Assembly: GCA_018873245.2 (NCBI GenBank)
Contig: JAEMBT020000004.1
Span: 10,598,652 to 10,662,651 of the forward strand
Direction of reading: 5' to 3'
Source of the DNA: Archegozetes longisetosus
Taxonomy: Eukaryota > Arthropoda > Arachnida > Sarcoptiformes > Trhypochthoniidae
DNA: 64,000 bases
The stretch's first letter is position 1. The number at the start of each line of letters is the position of its first letter. The notes beneath the pieces were generated by a model. It was not told the DNA's origin. It saw only the letters and a program-made list of their open reading frames with translations, and did no database searches. Positions 48,401 to 62,367 of the stretch are shown here, piece by piece. The position numbers and the translations under genes were made by a program.

Positions 48401-51400
48401 CAGTTTTCTAAAAGCTTTAACAACAAAATCGCACCCAAAGCATGACAGAAAATTGATTTAAACCTTTTCAGTCAATTCTCGGAATACCTGAAATGTAAGA
48501 TTGAAAGACAAGGTTGAATTTTGTTGCTATATGCTATTGGCGATTATTTTATAACTGAAATAATAAATAATTGATAATGGATTATAATTATGAAATCATT
48601 TAACATTTTTTACTTTGAGTATTAGGGGAAGAAAGTGAAGAGGTTTTAGTTCGATACTATGTTGCAATTTATTATTGAATACAATGATCAAAACATTGTT
48701 AGGGCAAAACACATTTGGTAGAAGAAAATAGTCATTCAAAACATTTGTGGAGAATTGACACACTTTTCACAAATATAATCTTTAAGTTTCAATACGGCTC
48801 TATTAGAATTTGTTTGCTCTTTGACCGTCAACTAACAATCAAAATCATTCTTATATTTGTATTCAAATTTGCCAAATCATAGATAAGAGTATTATTGAAG
48901 AATAAATTATTAGTTTATAAAATTGGTCAATAGCTTAGATAAGAGTAAGATTGCTTTTTCAAATTTTATACGATTTTAAAAGTAAAAGATCCTATATATA
49001 ATAACGGACTTCACGTTAGTTTAACTATCCGGAAAGCATTAAGAACTAAACCAAATAAAGCAATCTATCTTTATATCATTGAGAGCCTTCCTCGTTGCTC
49101 CGCTGTTTTCAATAATAAATTTAGATTAATTTCCTATAATAAAAACTTAAACTCACGCCTCTTTTCAATGCATTAGCAACAGTGAAAAATGTTGTTTTGC
49201 TTTCGCTTAGAGTTAGTCTGTTTTGAAATGTATAACATCGCCACTCAGTCTCATTTTTATCCCACTTGTAAAAGTGATTAAAATTAATGGTTAATTTGGT
49301 TAACTCAGATTACATCTTACCACTTATAGTTCATGTACTGCTCATTATAATAGAGTAAGAGCTCAAGATTAGGTAACATTATTCATGGCAAGATATATAT
49401 ATAATTAACAACATATAAGACTTGCAAACAATTCATCAAAATTTGTCTTAGGAAAACAAATTGTTGTCAATTTATATAGTGTTAAGCATTAAAATTGATC
49501 CAAACTGTTGATTAGGATCTCATCTGAATTCAATTCTCCCAATTATGAGAGTATCCGCATAAAGATTGATGAATTGATTTGGTCTAAAAATGTTTTTGAA
49601 AAAGGTATACAACATGACTAACGAAAACTAGTTCATAGAAAAACGTCCGAACGTTAGAGAGACCAAACGTCAAAATATGTTATGATTGAAAAGAAAAGCA
49701 ACATTTTCAGTAAGAAACGGATATTTATAGAGAGAGAGAGAGAAAGTTAGGACTCTTTATTGATTCATAAAGAAACAATTATTGTTATTTTTAGCGAATA
49801 ATAAGTGCACTCAAATTCCTAACTTATCAATCAACTGACTGCATATAATCTCTTCTGAATCTCTTTTTCCTTAGAAATATTGAAAGAATTAATAAAACAA
49901 AATTGATTTTATTTCTAGCTTTTGTATTGCTACCTGAGAGAAGGTTAAAACCTTAACCAGGAGCTATTTCTGTGATTTCGCTTCTCAGATAATAAAGCTT
50001 TATGTGACCGAAAATCAGGTTTAGATAGTAGTAATTGTGATTACACGACACGCATTTCTCGCCTAAAGACAACAAACACATTAGATGGAAATAAAATTTG
50101 AATGAAGATGTGGTCAAGTGGCATAAACTATGTGATACATTAGATTAGAATTGCATCGCAAAAATCTATAAGAAGTTGGCTGTAATATAGCAGTAAAGCA
50201 GTGTTACAAGAAAAAGCTAATATTTGATGATCTACCAAAGCCGGATGAGAAACGCTTTAGATTAACTGTTCAATATCAATAGTAGCAGAGCCAAACAAAA
50301 TTATTGTGTTATTAACTCAAATAGCATTGATCAGATAGACCTCATAGGTAGAACATATTGTGTTTGGTACCTCGACTCGATGGTACGTTTGGTGAGGCTG
50401 TTTGAAAAAGCTGTTTTCATTCAGACAAAAAGCGGTAAATTGCAGTCTAGTCGGGGAAGAAGGAGTTGAGAGATTTGTTCGATTCAATCATATGAATGAT
50501 GCCTTATTAAGCTTAGACTGTTTGGTAGATTTTCACTAACTGTTTTGAAGAGGATGACCAAAAAACATGTGCCTGCGAGACATATTGGAGGCATCGACCT
50601 TTGCAACCATAATGTTGAACATCGGAGTGAGCTTTAAATTGGGTCAAGTGAAGTGGGACGCTATATTTGACAAAGAGATGCAATGCTACTACTCATTACA
50701 ATAAGGAGAGAATGCGCCAATCATGGAAAATGAGGTAGAAGTCCATTAGGAACTTGTTTTCAGCAAAATTTAATCTTAAATACTCTACTCTATTGCTCTT
50801 TCTTTAAGACTATAGCATCAGTGCGAACATCACCCTTTACTGCAACATTTGTTTAGTATATCACTGTTCAAATAGTAGTTTCTATTTAGTGTATATATGC
50901 TTCAATTCTAAAACCACAGGAGCACCACTTGTGTCCAATATTTTTGTGGATGGAGTTCATTCATAACTGTCTCAAAGTTTTGGAATAATTCATCTAGATT
51001 TTGATCATTTGCTGCCAAATCTCTGGATTTGTGGAATAGTGCAAAGTTGAAAACGTTTCATCTTACTTAGTTTGCAACACATTTACATCACAATGAGGTG
51101 GCGGTGAGTTCCACAAAGTTTACTCTATTCAAATTTCTAATCAGTCAAATCGTTTTGTTGAATGAGGTGAAAAATGAAAAGCTTTTTCTCAAGTACAATA
51201 CTGGCTTAGATTTGACCATAGAGTAAAAAGAGATTCAATTGATAGTATTTGGAAGAATAGGTTTATTAAGTTTTCTTATTTTGCAATCAACAATATTTAT
51301 GGTGACTGAACATTTGGAATCCTTTTATTCAATGAAAAGCTTCATATGAAAAGTTTTAATAAACAGGCGATAGTTCTAAATAATAACATTTCATTAAGAC

Positions 51401-54400
51401 GTCTATTGTTGAGACACTTTACGATCGAAGTTAAGCAAATGCCGGTTGAAAGAACCAATCTATTTAATCATTTGCTACTATTGTTTTCCCTTATTATGAC
51501 CTGAACTAACGTTTCGCCATACATTCACATGAAAACATATGATTAAATGTTTAAATTAAAGTTTATGCAATTAACTCGTCAACTGTCATATATGTATTGA
51601 AAGAGAAATTCAGCCAACAGATAGACCCGTGTTAATTGTGCTCATTTTCAGGTCACTTCATCTCACAATTTAGGAGTTATTTGATTTCAAAATTGAAAAG
51701 CTATACATTCTTTTAAACGTACTCATTGTAATCGAGTGGATATGATAGCTTACTCCAATTTAAAGGATATTATTTATCAGTTAAGTAGAGTAGATGTGAA
51801 AAACTGTTTCAAAGTTCCCAAACTTTAAGCAAATTATACCTAATACGGTTTGGCATTTAAAGCTCCTATTAAGATAATCTCCTGACTTGAGCTTCAAATT
51901 TCTCAGCTCTTCAATTCTCATTATATTCAAATTATTGATACACGAGATTAACAGAAAGATCGTTAAACTACTGATGTCCCACTGAGAGAGATGTCTCATG
52001 ATTTAGTACTAAAAGTTTTATAAGCCCTGACCTCCAAACGGCTCAAACAATTTGCCTTATTTTCAATATAGAGAATACTTCACTCAAATACTCGATCAAA
52101 ACTTATCGCAAAATTCAGTTTATTACTTTCGAGAGTGTTTTTAATGTCATTTAAAGTATTATCAACCTTTTGTCATTTATGAAAAAATTTAACTTATGTA
52201 TAATCACTGTTTATTGCATTTCACTATTGGACACACAGTATCTGAACTTTTTCCAGTTGTTCAAAGTTTGCTCCTATAGGGCAATGGTTTAAAATAGTTT
52301 AGTTTAAAAATATTTTAACAGACTTTATGCTACCGTAATGTCAAAATTTGATGATCAATATTCATTAGTCAAAGAGTGCTGACACATAACTTCATTGAAT
52401 TTCTAGTTTTAAGAGGCAATTTTGGTTAAGTTTAGCTCTTCTTTCATATACGTGGCCGAGTTGTCACACTGACCGAGATTGCATCAGGATATAAGGATGT
52501 GTTTGAATCACTTTTCACGATATACAAACCCGAAACACTAGTTTAGCTCTACTTTGATTAAATACTTCAATTTCTAAGAGAAAGCCATAAAATGATTGAG
52601 ATAAGAAAGGTTTAGTCATAGTTTTGCAAACTTAAAAATGTGTGATATCTGGAACATGAGCAAAAGTCAAACATAATACATATTATTACAATGAATCCCT
52701 AGCCGTCTATTCATTTGTTCATATTTTTGATACAAATTGAAAGTGAAGAGGAAATTAAACTAAAACTTATAATGAAAAAGCGTCTAAAACCTAAACTATT
52801 GATTGAGTAGATAAGAAATGATTGAATATGTATTTATTAGCTCACAATACAAAGCCTTGCTTCAAGTTTAATCAAATAAAATCAGTAAATACAGTATTCT
52901 TGAAACACTCAACTTTGACAAAAGCCTCAAACAGAGTTAAAATAACCTCCAGTTAAGTGCATTATGTCTTTAACATATGACTTAACGTTATTCGATAAAC
53001 AAAAATAACAAAGCGTGGGCTAACTCTTTGCTCATTATAATGAATTGCTTTATAACTTGTTAATGATAACAAGTTTTATTAGTATACCAAATCTTATTTA
53101 CGCCTTTGTTATTGAAAATATGATTGATATAATCTTTCGTGTTCTTATGAGAATTCACAGTTTATGCCAGTTTCACTTTCATCTTACTTAGACTTCACTC
53201 AGATGTTCGCTACAAAACTCCTCAATTTACTATCAAACATCTGTATATTCATACGATATTTAGGTATAAAATGTAATTACCCATTAAAGGCGGAAGAAAA
53301 TATATTTTTTAGCAAATTTGATTTTAAAGCGATAGTCAAAGATAATGATTCATTTTTCAGATTCAAAAGACCCAAACATCAATTCTAGGCTCTTGAATCC
53401 CATTATTTTCCTTGTTATGGAAAATCATTATTTATTTTTTATTAATTTTTGCAAAATATATAATTTTCATTTGTTTTGATTTAATATTTTAACTTGAGGA
53501 TATTGATGAAGTGGTTAGTCAGTTTGAAAAATGATTTTCAGTTTTCGATAATCAGTACAAACATATGATTTAGAATCAATTAATCAAATTTGAATGATTT
53601 GGCCTCTCCTCTCCTCAACACTTCGTATTGTTGTCTAAAGTTTAGCTCAGATATTATAGATGCAACAACAAAGACTATAAAGTTATGTTTTAACAAACAA
53701 TAGATTTGAAATCTATTAATTCTAGAGTAGCATTTGATCAATGTTTTAAAAAACTAGAAGCAACAGCGCTAGAAATAGAAGCTTGTATTATGTTTATTGA
53801 TAGATCGCTTTTAGACTCAAGCAATCTTACGTTGGGTAGCATGAAAATATTTTTTTAATTTACTCGTTTCAACAAATCAAATGTTCAATGCAAAACTTGT
53901 ATCAAACTCCATATGCATGTGTTTATATGATATTGAAAATGCTCTATTGTTTTACCAAATCAATTCAATTTGGGTTAAGTTCCAGAAACTTGAAGAAAAT
54001 ATTATGTTTTGTTCATGATAAAAAATATGATATACAATGATAATGATCAAAAATTTTGTAGTTTTTCACATTACTAAATGAAATAGGAAATCATTAAGTA
54101 AACTTTTCATTTATTAATTCAAGCTCTTATAAAATGCTTTCTTGAATTTAAATTCACTTAACAGCAGGATTTGCAGTTTAATCATACTTATTTTTGGATA
54201 TTTATTTGGGAAAGCTTCGGAAAAGTAACAAGTCGGCTATAAATTGATTTTGTTTCTTTACTGGCTGTCATATTAGATCGTATAACAATTTTGCATATCT
54301 ATTATAAGTAATAAATTGAAATTATCGGTTATTTAACTGGTTCATTATCCTATCACTTGACAGACTCCTAACAGTGGAGTGCTATTTATTTCGATCTCTA

Positions 54401-56167
54401 TATGACAGAGCAGTTGAAAAACCTTTAATTCCTGTGAAAAATAAAACTTTCCCATTGAAGTGTCCGTATCTCTTAGCTATCAATCGACATCTTCGCAAAC
54501 AGATTAGAGAGAATTACGAAGTAGTGTCAAAAATTTGCGCCTCTTATGCTATTTGACGTGATCAAACTCTTTTGAAATGTATTTATTCCTTAGATTTGTC
54601 TTCCTTAACTTTGAGTTGGTCTATATTTTCAAATATTCCTTATGGCAAAATCATATTGTATTATCAATTCGTGTAATGTTAAGTACTTAATTGTTTTATT
54701 ATGGATATAGCATACCAATGGATATCACTCATGTATTTCTTAATCTAGTATAAAGTTATAACTGAATAGATGGTCAGTGACCGGCATTAAAAGCTGTTTG
54801 TAATTATAACTTCTAGTTTTCCTCTTTTAATACCTTCGCCGAAACATTTGAATAATTTTTCTTTTCATATTCAATCCATTTTTAAAGCTTATGCCAAACT
54901 TTTATAAATTAGTTATAATTATTCTTAGAGAGTCTAGATTGAATGTTGCTTTTAATTAAATCTCAAATGAAGCTTCTCTAGCAAAATATGTATATGTATT
55001 TTAATATTATGCATTGGTCCCATTGAAAGTGACTTTAATGGGATCTAAACTGCCCGCAGGCACAAGTTTTTTTTTATTAATTTTTGTTACGAAAAGCAAG
55101 ATTTAAAAAATATTTGGACTATTTTTATCTCGAATTATGGGACAATATAAAATATTATTAGTTTGAAATGTCTGTTTCCGACCCTTTTAATAGTATTAAA
55201 AATGTGTTAAACTATCAATCTTTGCAATCGCTGTCATTATTGGCGATAATCATAGATGATTAAAAGTTTGAATCTATAAAAATAATTTAGTGACTTGCTT
55301 CAAAGAAAACATCAGGAAATACAAAATCAGATTAATTATTTTTCTAATCAATAATTAAGCAAAGTTTTTATACAAACATGTCAATTCATCAAATCAATAC
55401 AACGATTAACAATCAAGCTTTTAAATAGTATATATTCTTAAGCAAATATAATAAGTCTATTATTCTGATTCCTTTATAAATTCAATTTTCTCAGTGAAAG
55501 TGAACTAAGAATCAATTAAAAGGGAAGAACAACTTTAATCGATTCTTTGCGCTATGCCTCGCATTTCAATGGATTAAAAATTCAAAGCGGGAAAAGATTA
55601 AAAAATTTCTCAGCCTTATGAATGAAGTATAATTTGTTATAAATTTAACTCTTAATTATGACAAGCTCAATGAAATACAAGCTTTAGTGATATGTGAACA
55701 CACGCGGAAATCCTTTGTTGCGGTCTTTTATTCTTTAAATAACTTGAGCTCAAAGCTCTTCAAAAGAAGCTAAACATAAACATTTGTAGATAGAAATGGA
55801 GTAAAACAATGAAAACTGGGTGATTCAGTTTTAAAAATTTCCTATACATTCCTATAACATAAGCTGCGAGCACCCATTAATCTAATTCAGGTGTTGATTG
55901 CGTGTATGTTTTCATGCAAATATCCAATAAGAAGTGTCGATCAATTAAAGACTAATCTTAAATATGTTGTTACTTATAGAAAATGTGAAAATCTCTTAAG
56001 CTAATTTCCTTTTCTAAGTATGGACAGAAATATTTGCTGTAGGTTATAAAAGAAAGAAAACTTTATATTTGGCCAGACGTTCAATAAGTTTAAAGTAATT
56101 TAGGGCACTGCTTGCTCTACACTGAGAAAATCATTTTTCTTAAGTATTAATTGTTTAAAATTAACTC

Positions 56168-59100
56168 ATGAGTCGACAACTTTCTTACTTGTGAAGCCGA
56201 CTTACAACTCATCTAATAAAAGAAATGTAACAGTTATTGAATTTCATTTTTCCAATTGACAAAAGTTCAAGCTTTTTGTTTGATCTCATTAACGACTTGC
56301 CAACTATTCAGTAGTTTTGAAGATCTATGTCATTTATTTTACAGGATTGGATATCAAAATACATTCTTAATTTTCGTTTTATTGGTGCCACAATTTTTAA
56401 ATGGAGTTTTGTTACCCAAGAGGATAATATCACAAATAGGGTCCAAAATAAAACTTCCCAATTATTCATCCTTTGAATTAGATGAAGCATTTAGTTTAGG
56501 AAAGAATATGGTCGTAGAAAAGTTAAGGCTAGAGAACGACCTCGTCAAAGATGGTAACTTATAAATTCTTGCCTATTTCCTGTGATAATCTAAGTAACTT
56601 ATTGACAAATCGATATTTTTGTAACTGAAATTCATGACAGGTTATACAACTGATATGAGTAAAATCACAGCTACTTCTCGACATCAGGCCGTAACGACAA
56701 CACTACCCAGAGGCAATCAGTTAGAACATGCACAAGAAGTTTTTGAGGAAACAAGTAAAATATTACTCAGAAAGTGAGTCAAATATTTCAAACAATAAAT
56801 GTTTGGTTGCAAAATGTGCCACATTCTAATTCAATTTTTTATCGGATGTGTGATAGTATAACTAAAGATATGGATCCACTCGAGTACGCGGAAACAGCTC
56901 TGGCTTTAGATTCGGTTCAATTGCAATCACCACTAGCGAGAGCTGCTGTTAGTCGTTGCGAAGAAGAACAGTTTACTCACTGTCGGCCTTCAAGATATAG
57001 AACAGCTGATGGAAGTTGTAACAATCTCGTGCACCCAACGTGGGGAAAGTCCTTTTCATGTTTTGTAAGATTATTGCCCCCGGAATACGCTGACGGACAA
57101 TCAGCTCCTCGAATATCAGTGACAGGCCATCCATTACCAAATCCCCGCATACTATCAGCTGTAGTTCATAGAGATCTTAACTATCCGGCTACTTATACCC
57201 ATATGGTTATGCAGTATGGACAGTTCTTTGCCCATGATATTGCATTCACTCCCAGCTCAAGGACAAGTAATAAACAATTTCACAATTTCTAATATATTTT
57301 AATTTATTCTCTTCAACTTTATCGCAATTACTGACTTATTTTTCATGTTTTTCTTTGGATATGTAAAGAGGATGGAAAAATGATTCAGTGCTGTCCTATA
57401 GAGCCCAATAGTCACCCGCAATGTTATCCGATTTTGGTGCCGATGGACGACCCCTTTTATGCAAAATGGGATGAAAATTGTCTTAACTTTGTTCGTACTG
57501 CGATGTGCCCGAAATGCAGATTAGGTATGAATTCTTAACAGCTTGCAGCTCTTTCGGATTCTTCAAAGCTATTTCACAGACAAAATATGCGATTAATTCG
57601 ACCTAATATTCCATTTGTTGTTCGATTAATCATTGATTTACTTTAGCTAATTGATTATTAAGCCTGAACTGTTCATAATCTAAGCGATTGTTAATTTACA
57701 ATTTAAGGTCCACGCGAACAGATGAATCAAATCACTTCATATATCGATGGATCACAACTTTATGGAAGTATGGAAAACGAAACGAGGTCTTTATGGACAA
57801 GAACAGGTCCAGGTACGTCTTACGCATTGCAATATGAACAAACTGCTACGCAAACTGCCATCACTAGTTATTTTGTTTAATATAAACACAAGTTTGTGAA
57901 TAACTTACAAAATGCTTGCATACAAGTAACTTTGTAGCTTTGGTAAAAAGAATGGGTCAAAAGTTTTTAATAGTCGACAATGCAATCAAACTCTATCAGT
58001 TTAACTACTTTTTTCCTTCAATAATCATTTATTCACATCATATCAATGTCCGATTTGCAAAACTGAAATTTTATTCAGATAAATTCGTCTAATTATGTTA
58101 TCCTATAATCTATAAATAGCTGGTCGAATGCATGTTTCTTTGGCACGAAACGGCGGTGAACTATTACCTCATTCTCCTGAACCAGACAATGATCAATGCA
58201 GTAAACCAGAACAAGATATGTATTGCTTCAAAGCAGGTTTGTCTCACTCGAACTTATATTTATTAATATTGCCGTTTTTAACAAATGTAAATCGAAGAAG
58301 AGAACAAGGGCTCAGATAAAAGTGGATAATCCAGAAAAATGCACAGTATGCATGTATTACAGAGCACAGCACTTTGCAAACGAGTTTATAACAATCCTCA
58401 TCAAATAGTCTTTCAGAAACAATTAATTAGTTGATTTTACGTTATCGCATGAGGTAGCAGTTATATCTTTCTTTGATTAAATACTGACATAAAAATAAAA
58501 TGACGCCAAGTTTTGCTGAAAGCAGAAGTTAATTAGGAGTTAGTTAGATTAAATAATTGAACATTGAGGCACAAAAATATGCTATAAACAAATACTTCTG
58601 AAAAATTTCAAGTTTTTCTAACATACATATTTATTGGAAACCATATAGAATTGGCACAATTCTTCCACTCATTTGTTACAGTAATGAATAAATTACAGCA
58701 TAATTATATCACACATCAGTCACGATTCTTAAAATCAACAAATTATTATTGGTGCAAAAGTCTTGTGTCAAATGTTTATTTATATGATCTAAAAACTAAA
58801 AGGTGCTCAATTCTATATAGGCTTTGTTGAAATTTTGATTTGATTGTGAAACTTGTAAAGCTTTTAGTTTGTACTCTACGATCTACTTTCATAAAAATTA
58901 TAGATTCGTATCAAGTTTCCACTTCTTTTAGGACTTCAGGCCCATTGTTCTCCACTTGCGATGCATTTGTTTGATTATCAATAGTCAAACCGTAATAATG
59001 ATCTAAAACATGAGTAATCAGCTAATTGTGATCGATAATACATTGTAAAATGTTGTTTTTATTCACTAAAAAGGTGATAAGCGAGCTAACCAACATCCTG

Positions 59101-60744
59101 CTTTAACTGCACTTCACATTATTTGGCTCAGGCAACACAATAGGATTGTGAATGAACTTAAAAGTGTAAATCCTCATTGGAATGGAGAACTACTCTACGA
59201 AGAAGCAAAGTATTATAACTAGCTTAGAAACATTATTTATTATTATAAATTATCATTTCAAATGTTTGACTCATTTGAATTTATTTAGACGTATAGTAGT
59301 GGCCCAAATGCAAATGGTCACATACGCCGAATGGTTACCCCTCATAATCGGACCCGAGGCCATGAAATTTCTTAAGCTAAGCATATTGTCAGAAGGATAT
59401 ACTGAATATGATCCGTACGTTAATCCAGGAATTATCAATGAGTTCGCTGGCGCTGCCTTCAGATTCGGTCACTCTCTAGTCAATAGTGTCTTCGCTGAAA
59501 TACTACCAAATGGCAAAACTTCTGGATATCGTCTCAGAGAGTTCTTCTTCAACCCATTCGGTTTCCATGACGGACAGTTAGACTCAGTATTGCGTGGTTT
59601 AATAAGTCAGGCCGCGCAGAACAGAGACCCTTTCATTTCATCAGACATGAAGAATCATCTCTATAGGCCTAAAGATAATCCATACGGACTCGATTTGCCA
59701 GCTTTCAACATACAGCGAGGCCGTGATCACGGAATAGCTGGCTATACGCGTTACCTAAAGTTCTGTTTTGATGAAAAGATATCTAACTGGAAACAATTGG
59801 ACCAATACATGCCTACCTCACAGAGAATGAGATTCCAAAATCTATATAAGTAAATAACAACTTATCTACACATAGCTGAAGATCGCGTTTGTATGTCCGC
59901 TAACAAATCCAAACTAGCTGTTCTATATGTTAGCGCTCTTTGCTTTCATCCAGGCGCGATCGGCAACTATTGTTCCCATAACTATCAAATCGAGGCTATA
60001 GTATACTCACCAAGGATCAATATTAACGACAATTATTTTGTTATTAGATCTGTCCATGATGTCGATTTGTTCTCTGGAGGTTTAGCTGAATATCCATTGC
60101 CAGGTGCTGCAGTCGGACCAACATTCACGTGTATCATCGGTATTCAATTCTATAATCTTAAATACGGAGATAGATTCTGGTTCGAACATAGAAATCAAGT
60201 TGGTTCATTCACTCCTGGTATTCAATCAAACTTATTTTAGTAGCTCTTCTTTCATTCATTTAATTTTCCTATTTTTAAAGATCAATTACATGAAATAAAG
60301 AAGATCACATTAGCCAAACTGATTTGTGCCAACGGAGATGACATTGAGTTTGTTCAGAAGAATGTTTTCCGCGGAGAATCTTCACGGTATTCAACGAAAT
60401 TGACTAGAATCATAAAATTTACTAATCCTATTAAATCTGTATTGAAATAGGAATCCAGTGGTTCCGTGTAAAAGCTTGCCAGAGACCAATTTGGGTCCTT
60501 GGAGAGGCGCTGCCGCAGGTAGTTTTTAAAGAAAGCTAGAAGAATGTTTAGATCATTTTTTATCCTAAAATAGTCACAACTTTTTAAAATAAAATAAAAA
60601 TTCTGTTCACTTCATATATAATAACTGTAATTATAATTAGGTCCTCATCCACGACCACATCCACCATATCCTCCTCCTCCTCCACCTCACAGACCACTCC
60701 ATAGAAATTTCAATATCAATTCTATCTACAAAGCTGCTGCTTAA
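56168..60744 (+). CDS. Secreted haem peroxidase C with Pro/His-rich tail
   Basis: Thirteen exons: 56168-56190, 56345-56553, 56641-56773, 56857-57266, 57369-57524, 57708-57812, 58120-58236, 59074-59209, 59289-59849, 60048-60217, 60281-60386, 60451-60518, 60641-60744; consistent phases, 765 residues. Exon 1 (MSRQLSY) is a prediction; together with [16 protein letters not shown] it forms a signal peptide. The domain starts [15 protein letters not shown]. Distal site GQFFAHD: His248 present, but Ala247 where the haem-ester Asp normally sits. Arg388 and Gln391 are in KRANQHP; proximal His491 is in [19 protein letters not shown] follows. Exon 6 may end at 57805 instead, losing two residues or so. 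The last two exons add [20 protein letters not shown], a Pro/His-rich tail not seen in A or B. It is closest to A over the catalytic domain by eye. No furin-type RxxR site was seen before the domain. Confidence 0.9.
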
Positions 60745-62367
60745 TATCCTCTTTCTTCTTCTTCTTCTCCTTTTGGTTTCATATAAACATGTTAATTATG
60801 TTAGCCATGAAAAAATACATCATTACATTTGCTCATTTTGTTGACTTTATTTCGTGCCAGTTTTTATATAGTCATTCATATCACAACTACACTGAAGGGT
60901 CAATTTTTTTATCAAATCTAAAATTCAGGTAAATTATCCGTAAATAGAATTATTAACACAGTTCGCTTTTTAAATTGCTCGGAGGCTCAAACCGATCTCT
61001 GGGGGAGATTTTCGATCAACCTTTTCTCAACACAGTTTCTTAATTGCTTAACACAATGCAACAAAAGATGGCTAATTTGTGCTTAAGAAACTTTGTATTC
61101 TAAATTTTTCACCCAATACTTTCACTTGTAGCCTTGTCACTCATTGTCTTAACTAAATTGCATTGTAATTTTGTCTTATTTAATGTATTGCTAACCTTTA
61201 ACTTCGATAATTGTCAATATGTGAGAAAAATTCAGACCTCGTTAACATTTTGTTCAGATGAGTACTTCATGTGAACACTTTGAGCCACAGTAAATCTTAT
61301 ACCATATTTGAGTACAAGTGAAATACTATGATTATTTATAATTACCAGTTAATAGTTGACAAAATGTGATCAAATTCAATCGCTTTTACATAATCTACTT
61401 CTTAAGCCACAAGTTTCCTGTATTTTAACGTTTTGCATAATTAGATGACTGCTTTGTTTCAAACCGCACAGTATAATTGAGAAAACCTGAATTTTCATCT
61501 GTTAAAAGTAGGCCGCAAATCAATTTTTCGTGCCTATACTGACGAGTTATTGGTATCCATTACTTATTAGACGATAGAGTCCTTAAACACTTGCAAACTG
61601 ATCATTATTTCTTTAAATACTTTGATTTTCATTTTTATAAGATTATTAAAGTTAGCATATTATTGAAAAATATAATCACGAAATATTTATAAATTGAAAC
61701 ACAACGATTAATTTAGATCGACCGCAATAATATAGAAGTAGTTGTGAGTTCAAACACAATTTGGATACCAACAGAAAAAAGGTTAATTAAATCTTAATGT
61801 TACAAAACTTACACAATTGTTGTTGTGTATAGTTTATAAAGTTTGAAAAACACTTTACCCAACATATTCGTAGCTTAAAATAAGTGTTCAATTCAAATTA
61901 TGGCCCATTATAGCTTTGTTTATGGGATGAGTTCCTTAATTCAAATAAATTAACATTTAATCTAACAATTAATTGTACGTAATTTGCGTTTTGGTGCATT
62001 TTTATTTAAAAACAGATTGCATCCTAAAATAGATTACTTTTTGTAATAAGCCGTAAATCGTGTTTGTAATCTATGAACAATTCATAAATAATAGATTCAC
62101 TTAAAAATCAACTTATTACGAATTATAATTATTTCCTTAATATTTAATTCCTTACAAATGAATTAAGTTTTGTTTGAAACTTTGTGATCGTCAACAGCGC
62201 TTTCTATCGACTGATCTTTTCGACAACATTTCACTCAACGATTACAACATTGCATTTCGTAATCAATTTTATAATATAAATTAGTAAATTAAATGTCAAT
62301 CTTTTCAGTTATATTTAGTTTTCAGATTTGATTACTATTAACTATGTTCATATAAGTTTTGAATCAA
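60745..62367. other. Intergenic between peroxidase C and PSTK
   Basis: Begins with a pyrimidine run (CTTTCTTCTTCTTCTTCTCC) just after the stop codon; otherwise AT-rich with no gene, RNA or repeat recognised. The PSTK promoter should be near the right end, but no clear element was seen. Confidence 0.5.

Larger units (their letters stand above)
40932..56167. other. 15-kb gene-poor interval between peroxidases B and C
   Basis: No intact gene recognised on either strand. Contents I can name: an AT palindromic tract near 41030-41090, a TA-flanked MITE (42291-42614), two coding-like remnants (44716-44859 plus; about 45150-45460 minus), an AG microsatellite near 49729-49745, and a region near 50040-51100 with scattered coding-like scraps in several frames on both strands that I cannot assign. 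Frames at 47641-47883, 51781-51999, 53164-53388 and 54374-54556 carry no recognisable motif. Confidence 0.5.

Noticed and set aside
50040-50750. Argonaute-like relic
   Set aside because: A short stretch vaguely recalls argonaute N-terminal sequence, but the rest of the region gives no PAZ or PIWI motif.
53164-54556. Frames 53164-53388 and 54374-54556 as exons of an unknown gene
   Set aside because: No recognisable motif and no supported splice model; left as unassigned.
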